NCBI RefSeq assembly: GCF_010731295.1 | Contig: NZ_AP022579.1 | Location: 682,001 to 746,000 of the forward strand | Length of the DNA: 64,000 nt | Direction of reading: 5' to 3' | DNA from: Mycolicibacterium boenickei | Lineage (GTDB): Bacteria > Actinomycetota > Actinomycetes > Mycobacteriales > Mycobacteriaceae | Part shown: in pieces, positions 36,274 to 44,738 of the stretch | Position numbering within the stretch: position 1 is the first letter of the stretch | Layout: each line of letters opens with the position of its first letter | Made by a program: the position numbers and the translations under genes | Notes under the pieces: generated by a model | Seen by the model: the letters and a program-made list of their open reading frames with translations, nothing else | Databases searched by the model: none | What the model was told of the DNA's origin: nothing

Positions 36274-37428
36274 ATGGACGTACGTGAACGACGGAACCTG
36301 CTGGTCAAAGAAGCTCGGACGATCGCCGAGAAGGCTCGGGCTGAGGGCCGAGACATGCTCACCGCCGACGAGCAGCGGGAGATTGAAACCCGCATTACCG
36401 AGGTCAAATCGCTGAACGGGATCCTGGCCGATGAGGCGCGGTCGAAGAGCATCCTTGGCCAGCTCGACGCGATGGCCTCCGGCGGCCCCTCGCCGCAGCC
36501 CGGTGGCGGCGGTGAGTTGGCGCCGGTTCTGGGTGCTCTGGAGCCCGGCAAGATGTTGAGCTTCGGCGCGAAAATGGCCGAGGTTGCGGCGGCCAAGGTC
36601 ATGCCGGCTGGTCAGAAGGCCCTCGCCACGTCGGGGAACATCCTGGTCGGCCAGGAGTTTTCGCCGTCACCGATCACGATGGAGAAGCCGGCCAACACAC
36701 TGCTGGCTGCGTTGCCGGTGCGACAGCACTCGACCCCGAGCTGGAAGTACTTGCGGCAGAGCGCCAGAACGAATAACGCCGACGTGGTAGCCGATGGGGC
36801 CACGAAACCGACGTCGGTCTACTCCGTTGTCGAAGTCGAGAACTCTCTGGTTATCATCGCGCACTTGAGCGAAGGCGTGCCCCGATACTGGTTTTTCGAC
36901 AACACCTCGATGCAGCAGTTTCTGAGCAACGAGCTGGCGTACGGCATCGGTCTGAAGGTCGAGGCGAAGGCGCTGGCGGACATCAACGCCACCGTAGGTA
37001 TCCAGACTCAGGCCTACTCGAGCAGTGTGCTTGAAACGCTGCGCAAGTCGGTGACCAAGCTTGAAGTGTTGGGCTATGTGCCGGCGTGGTTCTTGATTCA
37101 CCCGACCGACTGGGAAGCGTTGGAGCTCACGCTGTTGACTCAGGAAGCCCTCGACTATCGATCGCTGCCGTTCGACCCGGTCGCGCGCCGGCTGTTTGGC
37201 GTCCCCGTGATTGTCAGCACTGCGCAGGCCGTTGGTGTCTCTCACACCGTCGCGAAGGGCGTCGTCGAGCTCGATACCGACACCGCGGGTGTTCTGCTGC
37301 AGTGGAGCGAGACCAGCAACGCCGACGACTTTGCGAAGAACCTCGTGCGCGCTCGTATGGAGGGAAGGTTCGCAACCACCGTCTACTCGCCGCTGGGTGT
37401 CGTCAAGGGTGACCTGACCGCCGCATAG
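36274..37428 (+). CDS. HK97-type phage major capsid protein of E1
   Basis: A 384-residue capsid protein. Residues 1-70 are a charged coiled-coil (RNLLVKEARTIAEKARAEGR), the delta/scaffold domain that is normally removed by a prohead protease, which E1 lacks. The HK97 fold follows: PSWKYLRQSARTNNADVV, GYVPAWFLIHPTDWEALEL (P and A domain strands), RRLFGVPVIVSTAQAVG and GRFATTVYSPLGVVKGDLT at the end. Length and scaffold domain separate it from encapsulins. Strong RBS. The only head gene in the element. Confidence 0.9.
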   Translation: MDVRERRNLLVKEARTIAEKARAEGRDMLTADEQREIETRITEVKSLNGILADEARSKSILGQLDAMASGGPSPQPGGGGELAPVLGALEPGKMLSFGAKMAEVAAAKVMPAGQKALATSGNILVGQEFSPSPITMEKPANTLLAALPVRQHSTPSWKYLRQSARTNNADVVADGATKPTSVYSVVEVENSLVIIAHLSEGVPRYWFFDNTSMQQFLSNELAYGIGLKVEAKALADINATVGIQTQAYSSSVLETLRKSVTKLEVLGYVPAWFLIHPTDWEALELTLLTQEALDYRSLPFDPVARRLFGVPVIVSTAQAVGVSHTVAKGVVELDTDTAGVLLQWSETSNADDFAKNLVRARMEGRFATTVYSPLGVVKGDLTAA

Positions 37429-37431
37429 ACC

Positions 37432-37494
37432 GGACCGCGGCGGGCGGCGGCGGGGCATCTCCTCCCCGACAGCACCCGACGCCCGCCGCGGTCC
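37432..37494. terminator. Long hairpin between capsid and tape-measure genes
   Basis: A perfect 15-bp G+C stem (37432-37446 with 37480-37494), with a nested GGGG/CCCC hairpin in the loop. It has no T-tail. It may attenuate transcription or stabilise the capsid mRNA 3' end, giving more capsid than tape-measure protein. Confidence 0.65.
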
Positions 37495-37517
37495 CAAGCA
37501 GGGGAAGCGAGAACAAC

Positions 37518-39737
37518 GTGACGACTATCGGCACCGCGGTTCTGCAGATCATCCCGTCGCTTCGCGGCGTGACTGAGGCAATCGAGAGCCAGATCGACGG
37601 CAAGGCTATTGAGATCCAGGTCAAGCCGAAGGTTGATCAGCGCGCGACCGAGGCCGCGGCCAAGGAGACCCGGGAGACCGTCGAGAAGCAGACGACTGAG
37701 GTCAAGGTTCAGCCGAAGGTCGACAAGCGGGCCGCCGAGCAGGCAGGCAAGGACCTCGGCGACGAGATCACCAAGACGGTCGAGAAGTCCAGCCCCGGCA
37801 AGGATCTGGCGAAGGTTCTCGTCGATGGCATCGCCGACGGCGTGAAGGATGAGCTGCGCGGCGGTCCGCTCGTCGATGAGTTCGTCGACGGCCTGGCTGA
37901 CGGTGTGAAGCAGGGCATCGATCAGGGCGGCGTCAGCAAGACGATTCTCAGCACCATCAGCGACGGCCTCAAGTCGGGCAACGTCGGCGGGACGATCAAG
38001 GATGCAATCCTGCCGACGATTACCGGCATTGGGCCGGCGATCCGGGGCAGCGTGGGTGAGTGGTCGAGCGGTATCGCGAATGCGTTGCGCTCCGGTGAAA
38101 TTTTCGGTGCCACAGCCGATGTCAAGAAGGCCATCCTGGCGACCACCACAGACGCCATTGGGGAAATTACGGGCCTGAAGGGTGCTCTTAATAGCGTCGA
38201 TGTTGGGCCGGTTCAAAATGGCCTCAAGAACATTTCGGATGTGCTGTCCGGGTTCGACAAGAACGGCGATAGCGGACTTGAACGCGCACTGGGCAAGGTC
38301 GGCGGCCACGCCGGGAATCTGGCGGGCATGGTGGGCAACGCCCAAGCGCTGATCAACTTGTTGAATGACCCGAAAACCGAAGAGGCACTGAACAAGATCC
38401 CTGGGATGGGGGTTGCTAAGGACGTCATTGCCAACAAGCCAGCTGAGGCTGGTGCGGGTGTGAGGCAGTGGGTCATTGACAACTTGGGTATCACGCCGCC
38501 CGATGTGTCGAAGTGGGAAGGATTCAGGAAAAAGGAGGAGCGGGTCTATTCGGGCGGTGAAGGGACATTCGGCGACGGCGGCTACACCGGTAACTTCCCG
38601 GTCGACAAGATCGCGGGTGTGGTGCACGGCGGCGAGTTTGTCATCCGCAAGTCGGCCACCGACGCCCTGCAGTCGAAGGCGCCCGGCCTCCTGGACGCGC
38701 TGAACGGATACAAAGATGGGGGCCTGGTCGGACCCGACGTGTCGGTGGCCAAAGCCCTCGCCGGCATCCCGTACAGCCAGGGCAACCGCACAGACTGCTC
38801 GGGCATGGTGTCGCGCGTCATCCTGCAATCCCTCGGCAAGAGTGGCGGCCTGATGACCACGAAGACCGCCGACAAGTGGCTGTCCGCACTGGGTTTCCGC
38901 TCGGGCACCGGTGGACCCGGAGCGATCACCGTGGGCTGGTACGACCGCGGCCCCAATCCCAACGACGGCCACATGGCAATGACACTGTCGGACGGCACGC
39001 ACGCCGAGGCGGGTGGACGCAACCGTGTGTTCACGCTCGGTGCAGGAGCACGTGGCGGCGAAGACTCCTCGTTCGACCGTCACATGTTCTTGAACCTCCT
39101 CGTAGGCAAGGGCTCAGCCTCCGGTGACGGGCAGATCACGGGGGAAGGACCGGCGACGGGCGGAATACCGGCTGCCAGTACTACCGATGCGGTGACGGCC
39201 GCCGTGAACTCTGGAGGGTCGGGCAGTGGCGGTGTCAGTCTGGCGTCGTCGATATCCGGACTGGCGGGCATGGGTGGTGATGCCATATCTGCCGGGCATA
39301 CCTCAAGTGAGGGGCATCGAGACCCCTTGGCGCCGAAGTACTTCCCCAAGGCTGTGAGCGCCGCAGTCAGTGGCCAGGTGTCCTCGGCGCTCGGCGTGTT
39401 CGGTGTCAATGATTCTCCCGGCTGGCTGAAGGGCATATCTGATTTCGTCGGCGGGATCTCGGTGTCGGACAAGAACGGCAAGAAGGTGTTCGACGGCGGC
39501 AACATCGGCGGCACGTTCGGCGACGCGGGTTCGCTGTTCGGTGGCGCTGCGCCGGCCGCGCCGCCCGCTCCCGCTCCGGCTGCACTGCCGAGTGGCGCCA
39601 TGCACGGCGCTCAGGCCGGCCAGAAGCCCGGGCCGACAGTGAACTACAACATTCGCACCGCGCTGACCGAGGACGCGTTCATCGAGGCGCGGAAACAGGA
39701 ACAGATCAGGATTGCATCGAAGGTGGATAGGTACTGA
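37518..39737 (+). CDS. Short tape-measure protein with NlpC/P60-like domain, E1
   Basis: A 739-residue protein. The start TIGTAVLQIIPSLRGVTEAI is typical of mycobacteriophage tape measures, and the end VNYNIRTALTEDAFIEARKQ is the conserved C-terminal signature. Residues 30-75 contain a duplicated segment (VKPKVDQRATE, VQPKVDKRAAE). The middle has a peptidase-like region: Cys in NRTDCSGMVSRVI (about 430), His in NDGHMAMTLSDGTH (about 490). Tape measures of siphophages usually exceed 1,000 residues, so this would specify a short tail or be shortened. GTG start; AGGGGA upstream. Confidence 0.85.
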   Translation: MTTIGTAVLQIIPSLRGVTEAIESQIDGKAIEIQVKPKVDQRATEAAAKETRETVEKQTTEVKVQPKVDKRAAEQAGKDLGDEITKTVEKSSPGKDLAKVLVDGIADGVKDELRGGPLVDEFVDGLADGVKQGIDQGGVSKTILSTISDGLKSGNVGGTIKDAILPTITGIGPAIRGSVGEWSSGIANALRSGEIFGATADVKKAILATTTDAIGEITGLKGALNSVDVGPVQNGLKNISDVLSGFDKNGDSGLERALGKVGGHAGNLAGMVGNAQALINLLNDPKTEEALNKIPGMGVAKDVIANKPAEAGAGVRQWVIDNLGITPPDVSKWEGFRKKEERVYSGGEGTFGDGGYTGNFPVDKIAGVVHGGEFVIRKSATDALQSKAPGLLDALNGYKDGGLVGPDVSVAKALAGIPYSQGNRTDCSGMVSRVILQSLGKSGGLMTTKTADKWLSALGFRSGTGGPGAITVGWYDRGPNPNDGHMAMTLSDGTHAEAGGRNRVFTLGAGARGGEDSSFDRHMFLNLLVGKGSASGDGQITGEGPATGGIPAASTTDAVTAAVNSGGSGSGGVSLASSISGLAGMGGDAISAGHTSSEGHRDPLAPKYFPKAVSAAVSGQVSSALGVFGVNDSPGWLKGISDFVGGISVSDKNGKKVFDGGNIGGTFGDAGSLFGGAAPAAPPAPAPAALPSGAMHGAQAGQKPGPTVNYNIRTALTEDAFIEARKQEQIRIASKVDRY

Positions 39738-39790
39738 TGGCAGGGCGTTTTTCATTCCCGCCACCACCCTGAGCAAGTAAGCTCCGCGCC

Positions 39791-39961
39791 ATGAAGTACG
39801 CAGTTCTCATCGGTGTCGCCCCCGCAGTCCTGGCGTTCCTCGCGGGATTCTTCGGGCTGACGGTGTCGCTAAGCTGGCTGGCCTGCATTGCTTGGTTCGC
39901 GCTGTCGGTGGCGGTCGGCGCCGGCGTCGTGGCGCTCAAGAGCAAGAGAGCGCGCGAGTAG
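39791..39961 (+). CDS. Small two-helix membrane protein of E1 (holin-like)
   Basis: A 56-residue protein: two membrane helices (VLIGVAPAVLAFLAGFFGL and WLACIAWFALSVAVGAGVVA) joined by a short turn, ending in the basic KSKRARE. This is the shape of a class II holin, but no endolysin gene accompanies it. ATG at 39791 after AAGTAAGCTCC, weak RBS. Confidence 0.7.
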   Translation: MKYAVLIGVAPAVLAFLAGFFGLTVSLSWLACIAWFALSVAVGAGVVALKSKRARE

Positions 39962-39969
39962 GGAGCTCC

Positions 39970-40245
39970 GTGGACGTGTTCGCGTGCCAGCACTGCGGCG
40001 CCGCGGCCGAGGCCTCCGGCCCGCTCGCGATCGTCCGGCACCAGCTCGGCTGTCCCACGTTGCTGGCCCAGTGCCGGGCCCGGTGGGCCGACAAACCGGC
40101 TGCGCTCCCCGAGACGCCGCGACAGGTGCCGTTCGCCAAGTGGGCCGACTTCAGACCGCAGACTGCGGAAGGCATGCCGCGTCCGCAGTTCGTCCGCAGT
40201 AGCTCAAGCAGTGACCGTAAAGAATCAACGCGATCAACGGTCTGA
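39970..40245 (+). CDS. Single zinc-finger small protein of E1 (91 aa)
   Basis: Begins MDVFACQHCGAAAEASG and RHQLGCPTLLAQ, a CxxC...HxxxxC finger, then a Pro/Arg-rich tail. GTG at 39970 after GGAGCT. The C-terminal coding region contains the right-arm TGCGGAC pair (40181-40198) on the opposite strand. Confidence 0.65.
   Translation: MDVFACQHCGAAAEASGPLAIVRHQLGCPTLLAQCRARWADKPAALPETPRQVPFAKWADFRPQTAEGMPRPQFVRSSSSSDRKESTRSTV
40181..40198 (-). repeat. Candidate integrase arm-type site, E1 right arm
   Basis: GTCCGCA at 40181-40187 and 40192-40198 (TGCGGAC on the minus strand), 11-bp pitch, 105 bases from the attR core. Confidence 0.65.
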
Positions 40246-40303
40246 GCTGCTCATATTCATCAACTCAAACGCGACCAACTCCAGCAAACGCCCAGGTCGT
40301 CGA

Positions 40304-40348
40304 GTTCGGGACGAAGAGGTCGTGGGTTCGAATCCCGCCACCCCGACA
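40304..40348 (+). repeat. attR core of E1
   Basis: 45 bases identical to 30786-30830: a partial second copy of tRNA-Pro (anticodon loop to 3' end), without a 5' half, so not a functional tRNA. Confidence 0.95.
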
Positions 40349-40356
40349 ATGTGAGT

Positions 40357-40394
40357 AAGGCCCAGATCAGAGAAATCCGGTCTGGGCCTTTCCC
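40357..40394 (+). terminator. Original tRNA-Pro terminator, now right of attR
   Basis: A perfect 10-bp stem (40357-40366 with 40381-40390) and tail TTCCC. Similar in layout but not identical to the hairpin at 30839-30872. Confidence 0.75.
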
Positions 40395-40422
40395 GTGCCG
40401 GTCGACAACTGGTCCGGCTTGC

Positions 40423-40677
40423 CTAGCCCGGCAGCCCTTGTTCTTCCAGAGGTAGCGGGGCAGGTCCCTTGATACCCGGAGTGGCCATGGGGACCTCGGG
40501 CGCCTGCGCCGGGTTGGACGGCGTGATGGTTACTCCGGTCTGCATCGGAGACAACGGCTCGGACCCGAGAAGCGAAACGGGATTACTCTGCTGCCCTCCG
40601 ACGGCCCCGAGCACACCCAATGCAACCGCAGCGCATCCGCCGACCGCGGCCGAGAACTTGATGCCGAAATTACTCAT
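40423..40677 (-). CDS. Small secreted protein with Pro-rich tail
   Basis: An 84-residue protein: signal-peptide-like N-terminus (IKFSAAVGGCAAVALGVLGA), then a Pro/Thr-rich mature part with VTITPSNPAQAPEVP and the end PLPLEEQGLPG. Small proteins with this layout recur in mycobacteria; function unknown. ATG at 40677. The longer frame upstream to 40740 adds an unlikely N-terminus. Confidence 0.7.
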   Translation of the reverse strand: MSNFGIKFSAAVGGCAAVALGVLGAVGGQQSNPVSLLGSEPLSPMQTGVTITPSNPAQAPEVPMATPGIKGPAPLPLEEQGLPG

Positions 40678-40748
40678 ATCGAACCACTCCATTGAAAACA
40701 TAGAACTTCTATGCAATAGAAAACGTTGTGGCTCCGGCATCTATTCCC

Positions 40749-41879
40749 TCAGTCGTGCGGATGCCCTTTCTTACCGTGGCCCTTGCCATTTCCATGGCCG
40801 TTGCCGATCCCGGGGCCCTGATCCCACTCGTCCTCGGGCACGGTCGGGGTGAAGGTCGGCACGCTGGTGGCGGCCGGCACGGTCGGCTCGACCGACGTGG
40901 TCACCGGCGTGACCGGCGCGTGCTGCGGCGGCGGGTCGGAGATCAACAGGATGGCGGCGAGGACGATGCCGGCCAACAGGCCTGCGGTCAGCAGGGTCAT
41001 CTGGACGCGGGAACGCCGCGGCGGAGGCGACGGGGGCAGCATCAGCGTCGCCGGTGGCGTGGGCCGCACCTGGGGCACCGGTGCCGGCTGCAGCGCCGCC
41101 CGCATCTCGGCGGCACTGGCGAAGCGGTATGCCGGATCCCGCGACATCGCGCGTTCCAGCACGTGGATCAGCGCCGGATCGACGTCGGGACGCAGCACCC
41201 CGATCGGGGTCAGCGGCTCTTCGAGCACCGCTCGCATGGTGGCCACCGGGTTGTCCCGCTCGAACGGAAGCCGCCTGGTCAACGCCTCGTAGCCGAGGAC
41301 GCCGAGCGCGTACAGATCATCCGACGGCGCCGCCGGCTTCCCGGTAATCCGTTGCGGGCTCAGGTAATTGGCGGTACCGAAGACCATCCCGACGCGGGTG
41401 TGGGCGGCCCCGTCGGTCTTGGCGATGCCGAAGTCAGCGAGCTTGGCGGCCCCGGACCTGGTGATCAGGACGTTGCCGGGCTTGATGTCGCGATGGAGGA
41501 TGCCCGCGTCGTGCGCGGCGGTCAACGCTCCGAGCAGGTCGCTCAGCACCCAGCGCACGCGGTCGGCAGACAGCGGTCCGGCCGCGATCTCCTCGGCCAG
41601 GGTGGGGCCGGGCAGCCGTTCCATGACGATGTACGGCGTCCCGTGGTCTTCACCGCTGTCGTGGATCGCGACGATGTTCGGGTGGTTCAGCGCCGCGGCG
41701 GCGCGCGCCTCGTTCTCGAAGCGCCGACGCGTCACTTCATCGGCGGCGAGCGCCGGGTAGAGCAGTTTGACCGCGACCGGACGCGACAGCCTGGTGTCCC
41801 AGCCATCGTGCACCTCGGCCATGCCGCCGCGGCCGAGCACGCCGCGTAGCTCGTAGCGGCCGCCGAGCGCCGCCGTCAT
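40749..41879 (-). CDS. Serine/threonine protein kinase, membrane type
   Basis: A 376-residue PASTA-less eukaryotic-type kinase. Kinase domain residues 8-265: Gly loop GVLGRGGMAEV, Lys in RPVAVKLLYPA, catalytic ILHRDIKPGNV, DFGIAK, and activation loop MVFGTANYLSPQR. One membrane helix lies near residue 300 (MTLLTAGLLAGIVLAAILLI). The outside part is Thr/Pro-rich and ends in GHGNGKGHGKKGHPHD, a His/Gly/Lys-rich tail that could bind metal ions. I cannot match it to a named Pkn. Confidence 0.93.
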   Translation of the reverse strand: MTAALGGRYELRGVLGRGGMAEVHDGWDTRLSRPVAVKLLYPALAADEVTRRRFENEARAAAALNHPNIVAIHDSGEDHGTPYIVMERLPGPTLAEEIAAGPLSADRVRWVLSDLLGALTAAHDAGILHRDIKPGNVLITRSGAAKLADFGIAKTDGAAHTRVGMVFGTANYLSPQRITGKPAAPSDDLYALGVLGYEALTRRLPFERDNPVATMRAVLEEPLTPIGVLRPDVDPALIHVLERAMSRDPAYRFASAAEMRAALQPAPVPQVRPTPPATLMLPPSPPPRRSRVQMTLLTAGLLAGIVLAAILLISDPPPQHAPVTPVTTSVEPTVPAATSVPTFTPTVPEDEWDQGPGIGNGHGNGKGHGKKGHPHD

Positions 41880-41946
41880 AGTTCCCCTCTCCGGAGTGAG
41901 CCTCTAGCCAGTATCCCGCAGTGCCGTTCTGCGGCATGCTGACACC

Positions 41947-42444
41947 ATGCCCCGGTTCGCACTGGAATCCGCCGACGCCGATTTCTTCACGACGGCCCCG
42001 CACATCTTCGCCTATCACAAGCGTTTCGCCGCACCGCCCGAAAAGGTGTGGGAATCATTGGTGTCCGATGAGTCCCTGGCCGCGTGGGGTCCATCAGTCA
42101 CCAAGGTGAACTGGTTGACGCCGAGGCCCTTCGGCGTCGGCAGCTCGCGCGAGGTGACCCTGGCGCCCGGGGTGGTGCGTGTGCACGAGACCTTCTTCCG
42201 CTGGGAGGAAGGCCGGCGTTACTCGTTCACGGTGGACCACGCGAACATTCCGTCGCTGCGCCGGTTCGCCGAGGACTACCTTGTCGAGCCCGCGGGCGAC
42301 GGGCAGACCCAGTTCACCTGGATCGTGGCGATCGAGCCGAAGCCGCTGTTCGCGATCCCGTTCAAAGGCGTCGCGCTGGTGCTCAAGGCGGCGTTCGGGC
42401 GGCTGGCCGCCGATGGCCAGCGGTATTTCGCCAAGCAGGCCTGA
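41947..42444 (+). CDS. SRPBCC-fold (polyketide cyclase-like) protein
   Basis: A 165-residue START/SRPBCC protein. FAYHKRFAAPPEKVWESLVS is the characteristic first strand and helix; RYSFTVDHANIPSLRRFAED and the last helix GVALVLKAAFGRLAADGQRY complete the helix-grip fold. It probably binds a hydrophobic ligand. Divergent from the kinase gene. Confidence 0.82.
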   Translation: MPRFALESADADFFTTAPHIFAYHKRFAAPPEKVWESLVSDESLAAWGPSVTKVNWLTPRPFGVGSSREVTLAPGVVRVHETFFRWEEGRRYSFTVDHANIPSLRRFAEDYLVEPAGDGQTQFTWIVAIEPKPLFAIPFKGVALVLKAAFGRLAADGQRYFAKQA

Positions 42445-42511
42445 TCGCCGGGCAGGCGACGTTGGTCACTTTGCCTAGTTAGCCAACCAAACAGTCGGTA
42501 GGGTCCGATCG

Positions 42512-43345
42512 ATGACCGCAGTCGAGGATGCCTGCACCAGGCAAGACGGCGCCGCCGCGCCGAGCTGGATCGCCCAGCTGTTGCAGTTCGACCGTGACGG
42601 CGACGACTTCCGCATTCGCGAACCGCGCCGAGGCGCGACCGAGCGGCTGTTCGGCGGCCTGATCGCGGCACAATCGCTGGCGGTGGCCGGGGCCACCGTG
42701 GACGGCAAGCTGCCGCAGTCGCTGCACGCCTACTTCGTCCGCGGCGGCAGCTACAACGCCGACGTCGAGTTCCACGTCGACCGCACCCGCGACGGACGCG
42801 CATTCGCCACCCGGCACGTCACCGCCAGCCAGGACGGGAAGATCATCCTGGAGATGATGGCCTCGTTCCATCAGCCCGAGCCGGGCCTGGACTGGTCGCC
42901 CGACGCACCGCCGATGCTGGAGTTCGACGCGGCCGCCCCCAAGCGCGACGTCATGGATTTCGGCGACAAGTTCGACCTGCGGACCATGCCCTCGGACAAC
43001 TCCGAGTTCGCGATCTCGCCGTTCTGGATCCGCACGCAGGACGAGATCGAGGACGATCCGCTGATCCGGGCCTGCACCCTGACTTTTCTGTCCGACCTCG
43101 GACCGGTCCCCTCGGCGCTTCCGCCGTCGGTCCCGCTGCGGTCCGACCTCGGTTTCGCCGCCAGCCTCGACCACTCGATCTGGTTTCACCGGCCGTTCGT
43201 ACCCCGGGTCTGGCACCGCTACGAACTGGAGTCCGCCAACCACAACGATTCCCGCGGGCTGGCTCGCGGCTCGCTCTACGACGTTGCGGGCACGCTGATC
43301 GCCAGCGTCAGCCAGGAAGCGCTCTGGCGGATCCCGACGGACTGA
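42512..43345 (+). CDS. Acyl-CoA thioesterase II (TesB family)
   Basis: A 277-residue double-hotdog thioesterase. FGGLIAAQSLAVAGATVDG carries the first-hotdog helix, LHAYFVRGGSYNADVEFHVD the beta-sheet, and DHSIWFHRPF with SRGLARGSLYD the second hotdog, with the catalytic-region Asp/Thr/Gln positions expected in DHSIWFH and ISQE-like segments (here SVSQEALW). It hydrolyses acyl-CoA to free fatty acid. ATG at 42512. Confidence 0.9.
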   Translation: MTAVEDACTRQDGAAAPSWIAQLLQFDRDGDDFRIREPRRGATERLFGGLIAAQSLAVAGATVDGKLPQSLHAYFVRGGSYNADVEFHVDRTRDGRAFATRHVTASQDGKIILEMMASFHQPEPGLDWSPDAPPMLEFDAAAPKRDVMDFGDKFDLRTMPSDNSEFAISPFWIRTQDEIEDDPLIRACTLTFLSDLGPVPSALPPSVPLRSDLGFAASLDHSIWFHRPFVPRVWHRYELESANHNDSRGLARGSLYDVAGTLIASVSQEALWRIPTD

Positions 43346-43351
43346 GCGGGT

Positions 43352-43498
43352 CTAGTCGGGCGGTTCGTGGCTCGAGCTCTCGGTGGTGTCGACATCCGGG
43401 GTGTCCTCCGGCACCTTCTTGGCCCGGGCACCCTTGTCCGGCTTGTCACCGCTGTGTTCGCGGTGCTCTTCGTCGTAGATCCCCTTACCCGTTGGCAT
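43352..43498 (-). CDS. Small conserved hydrophilic protein (48 aa)
   Basis: A 48-residue frame starting MPTGKGIYDEEHREHSGDKP with a charged, Ser/Pro-rich end (SSSHEPPD). It is highly polar and probably disordered. A peptide starting this way is, as I recall, conserved next to the YqeY gene in mycobacteria. It lies between convergent tesB-like and co-oriented YqeY genes. Confidence 0.65.
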   Translation of the reverse strand: MPTGKGIYDEEHREHSGDKPDKGARAKKVPEDTPDVDTTESSSHEPPD

Positions 43499-43540
43499 CT
43501 GACTGAGATACCCGTTGGTTCGGGTTTCAACCGGACTGAC

Positions 43541-44005
43541 CTACAGCCGCGCCTTGACGGCCGCCGAAAGCCGCGCACCGTCGGCCTTGCCCGCGGCAAT
43601 GGCCGTGGCGGCCTTCATCACCTGGCCCATCTGACGCATGCCCGGGCGCTCCCCGAGCTGCTCGGCGACCTGCGCGATGGCGGTGTCGGCGACGTCGGCG
43701 AGTTCGGCGTCGGTCAGCGGGGTGGGCAGGTACTCGTCGATGACGCGGGCTTCGGCGTGTTCGTTGGCCGCCAGTTCGCCCCGGCCGTTCTGGGTATAGA
43801 TCTCGGCCGCCTCGCCGCGCTTCTTCGATTCGCGAGCCAGCACCGCGATCACCTCGGCGTCGGACAGCTCCCGGGACTGCTTACCCGAGACCTCCTCGCT
43901 CTGGATCGCGGCCAGCATCATTCGCAGGGTCGCGGTGCGCAGCTTGTCCTGCGACTTCATCGCGCTGGTCAGATCCGCGCGCAGCTTGTCCTTGAGCTCG
44001 GCCAT
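43541..44005 (-). CDS. GatB/YqeY-domain protein (Rv3688c family)
   Basis: A 154-residue protein with the two-part YqeY layout: helical N-terminus (LKDKLRADLTSAMKSQDKLR, LRMMLAAIQSEEV) and C-terminal GatB-like domain (RPGMRQMGQVMKAATAIAAG). The domain binds tRNA in GatB; free YqeY function is unclear. ATG at 44005. Confidence 0.92.
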   Translation of the reverse strand: MAELKDKLRADLTSAMKSQDKLRTATLRMMLAAIQSEEVSGKQSRELSDAEVIAVLARESKKRGEAAEIYTQNGRGELAANEHAEARVIDEYLPTPLTDAELADVADTAIAQVAEQLGERPGMRQMGQVMKAATAIAAGKADGARLSAAVKARL

Positions 44006-44025
44006 AGCGTCAACCTACGCTGCGA

Positions 44026-44697
44026 TTACTCCTCGCCCGCCACGAATTTCGCATCGACCGACATCGACACCTCGATATCGGCGGGAACCAACTCCAGCTC
44101 AGGCGCGCCGCCGCCCGCGGGCATGGCCATCGCGCGCATCATCCGCGGGGGCGAATCCTCGGGTGCGCGACTCAACATGCCGGCATCGCCGATCGCCACG
44201 GGCCGGACCTGCCCGAGGCCCAGTGCGTCCGAGTATCGCTGGGCGCGGGCCACCGCGTCCCGCACGGCGGCGGTGTGTACCTCGGCGACCAGCTCGTCGC
44301 GATGCGCCGCGGTCAGCGCCCATTCGATCCGGGACAGCGCGAAACTGCCGGTCTCCGCGACGTGGCCGCCGATCCACCGCGACAGCGCGGTGAAATCGCT
44401 GAACCTGACCTCGATGTCGACGCTGGCGTGGTGCACCAGCGGCAGCTGCTTGCCCTCGTTGTTCCATGGCCGGTTGGCCCAGGTGCGCACCTGACCGGTG
44501 GACCACCGGGTGACCGGGCCGCCGTCGGGGTCGTGCAGCGGGGTGACCGTGGACTTGACCGCGTCCAGGTCACGGACCACCCGCTCGTACACCGGCTCGA
44601 TGGCCGGGCCTTCGTAACCGAGGGTGGCATGGACCGTCGCACGCTCGGGCGGCCGGTAGGCGGAGAACGATCCACGCACGATGATCTCGGTCGGCAT
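44026..44697 (-). CDS. SIMPL/DUF541 domain protein
   Basis: A 223-residue SIMPL-family protein (IIVRGSFSAYRPPERATVH, then SRIEWALTAAHRDELVAEVH and RDAVARAQRYSDALGL). I see no signal peptide with the ATG at 44697, so it may be cytoplasmic, unlike many relatives. Function unknown. Confidence 0.82.
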   Translation of the reverse strand: MPTEIIVRGSFSAYRPPERATVHATLGYEGPAIEPVYERVVRDLDAVKSTVTPLHDPDGGPVTRWSTGQVRTWANRPWNNEGKQLPLVHHASVDIEVRFSDFTALSRWIGGHVAETGSFALSRIEWALTAAHRDELVAEVHTAAVRDAVARAQRYSDALGLGQVRPVAIGDAGMLSRAPEDSPPRMMRAMAMPAGGGAPELELVPADIEVSMSVDAKFVAGEE

Positions 44698-44738
44698 GTC
44701 CTCACCGTAGTTGCTGTCCGGCAAGCCGGGAGGACAGG

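Noticed and set aside
36274..37428. Encapsulin instead of phage capsid
   Set aside because: Too long, has an N-terminal coiled-coil scaffold domain, is followed by a tape-measure gene and has no cargo enzyme nearby.
40304..40348. Second tRNA-Pro gene
   Set aside because: Only the 3' 43 bases of the tRNA are present; this is attR.
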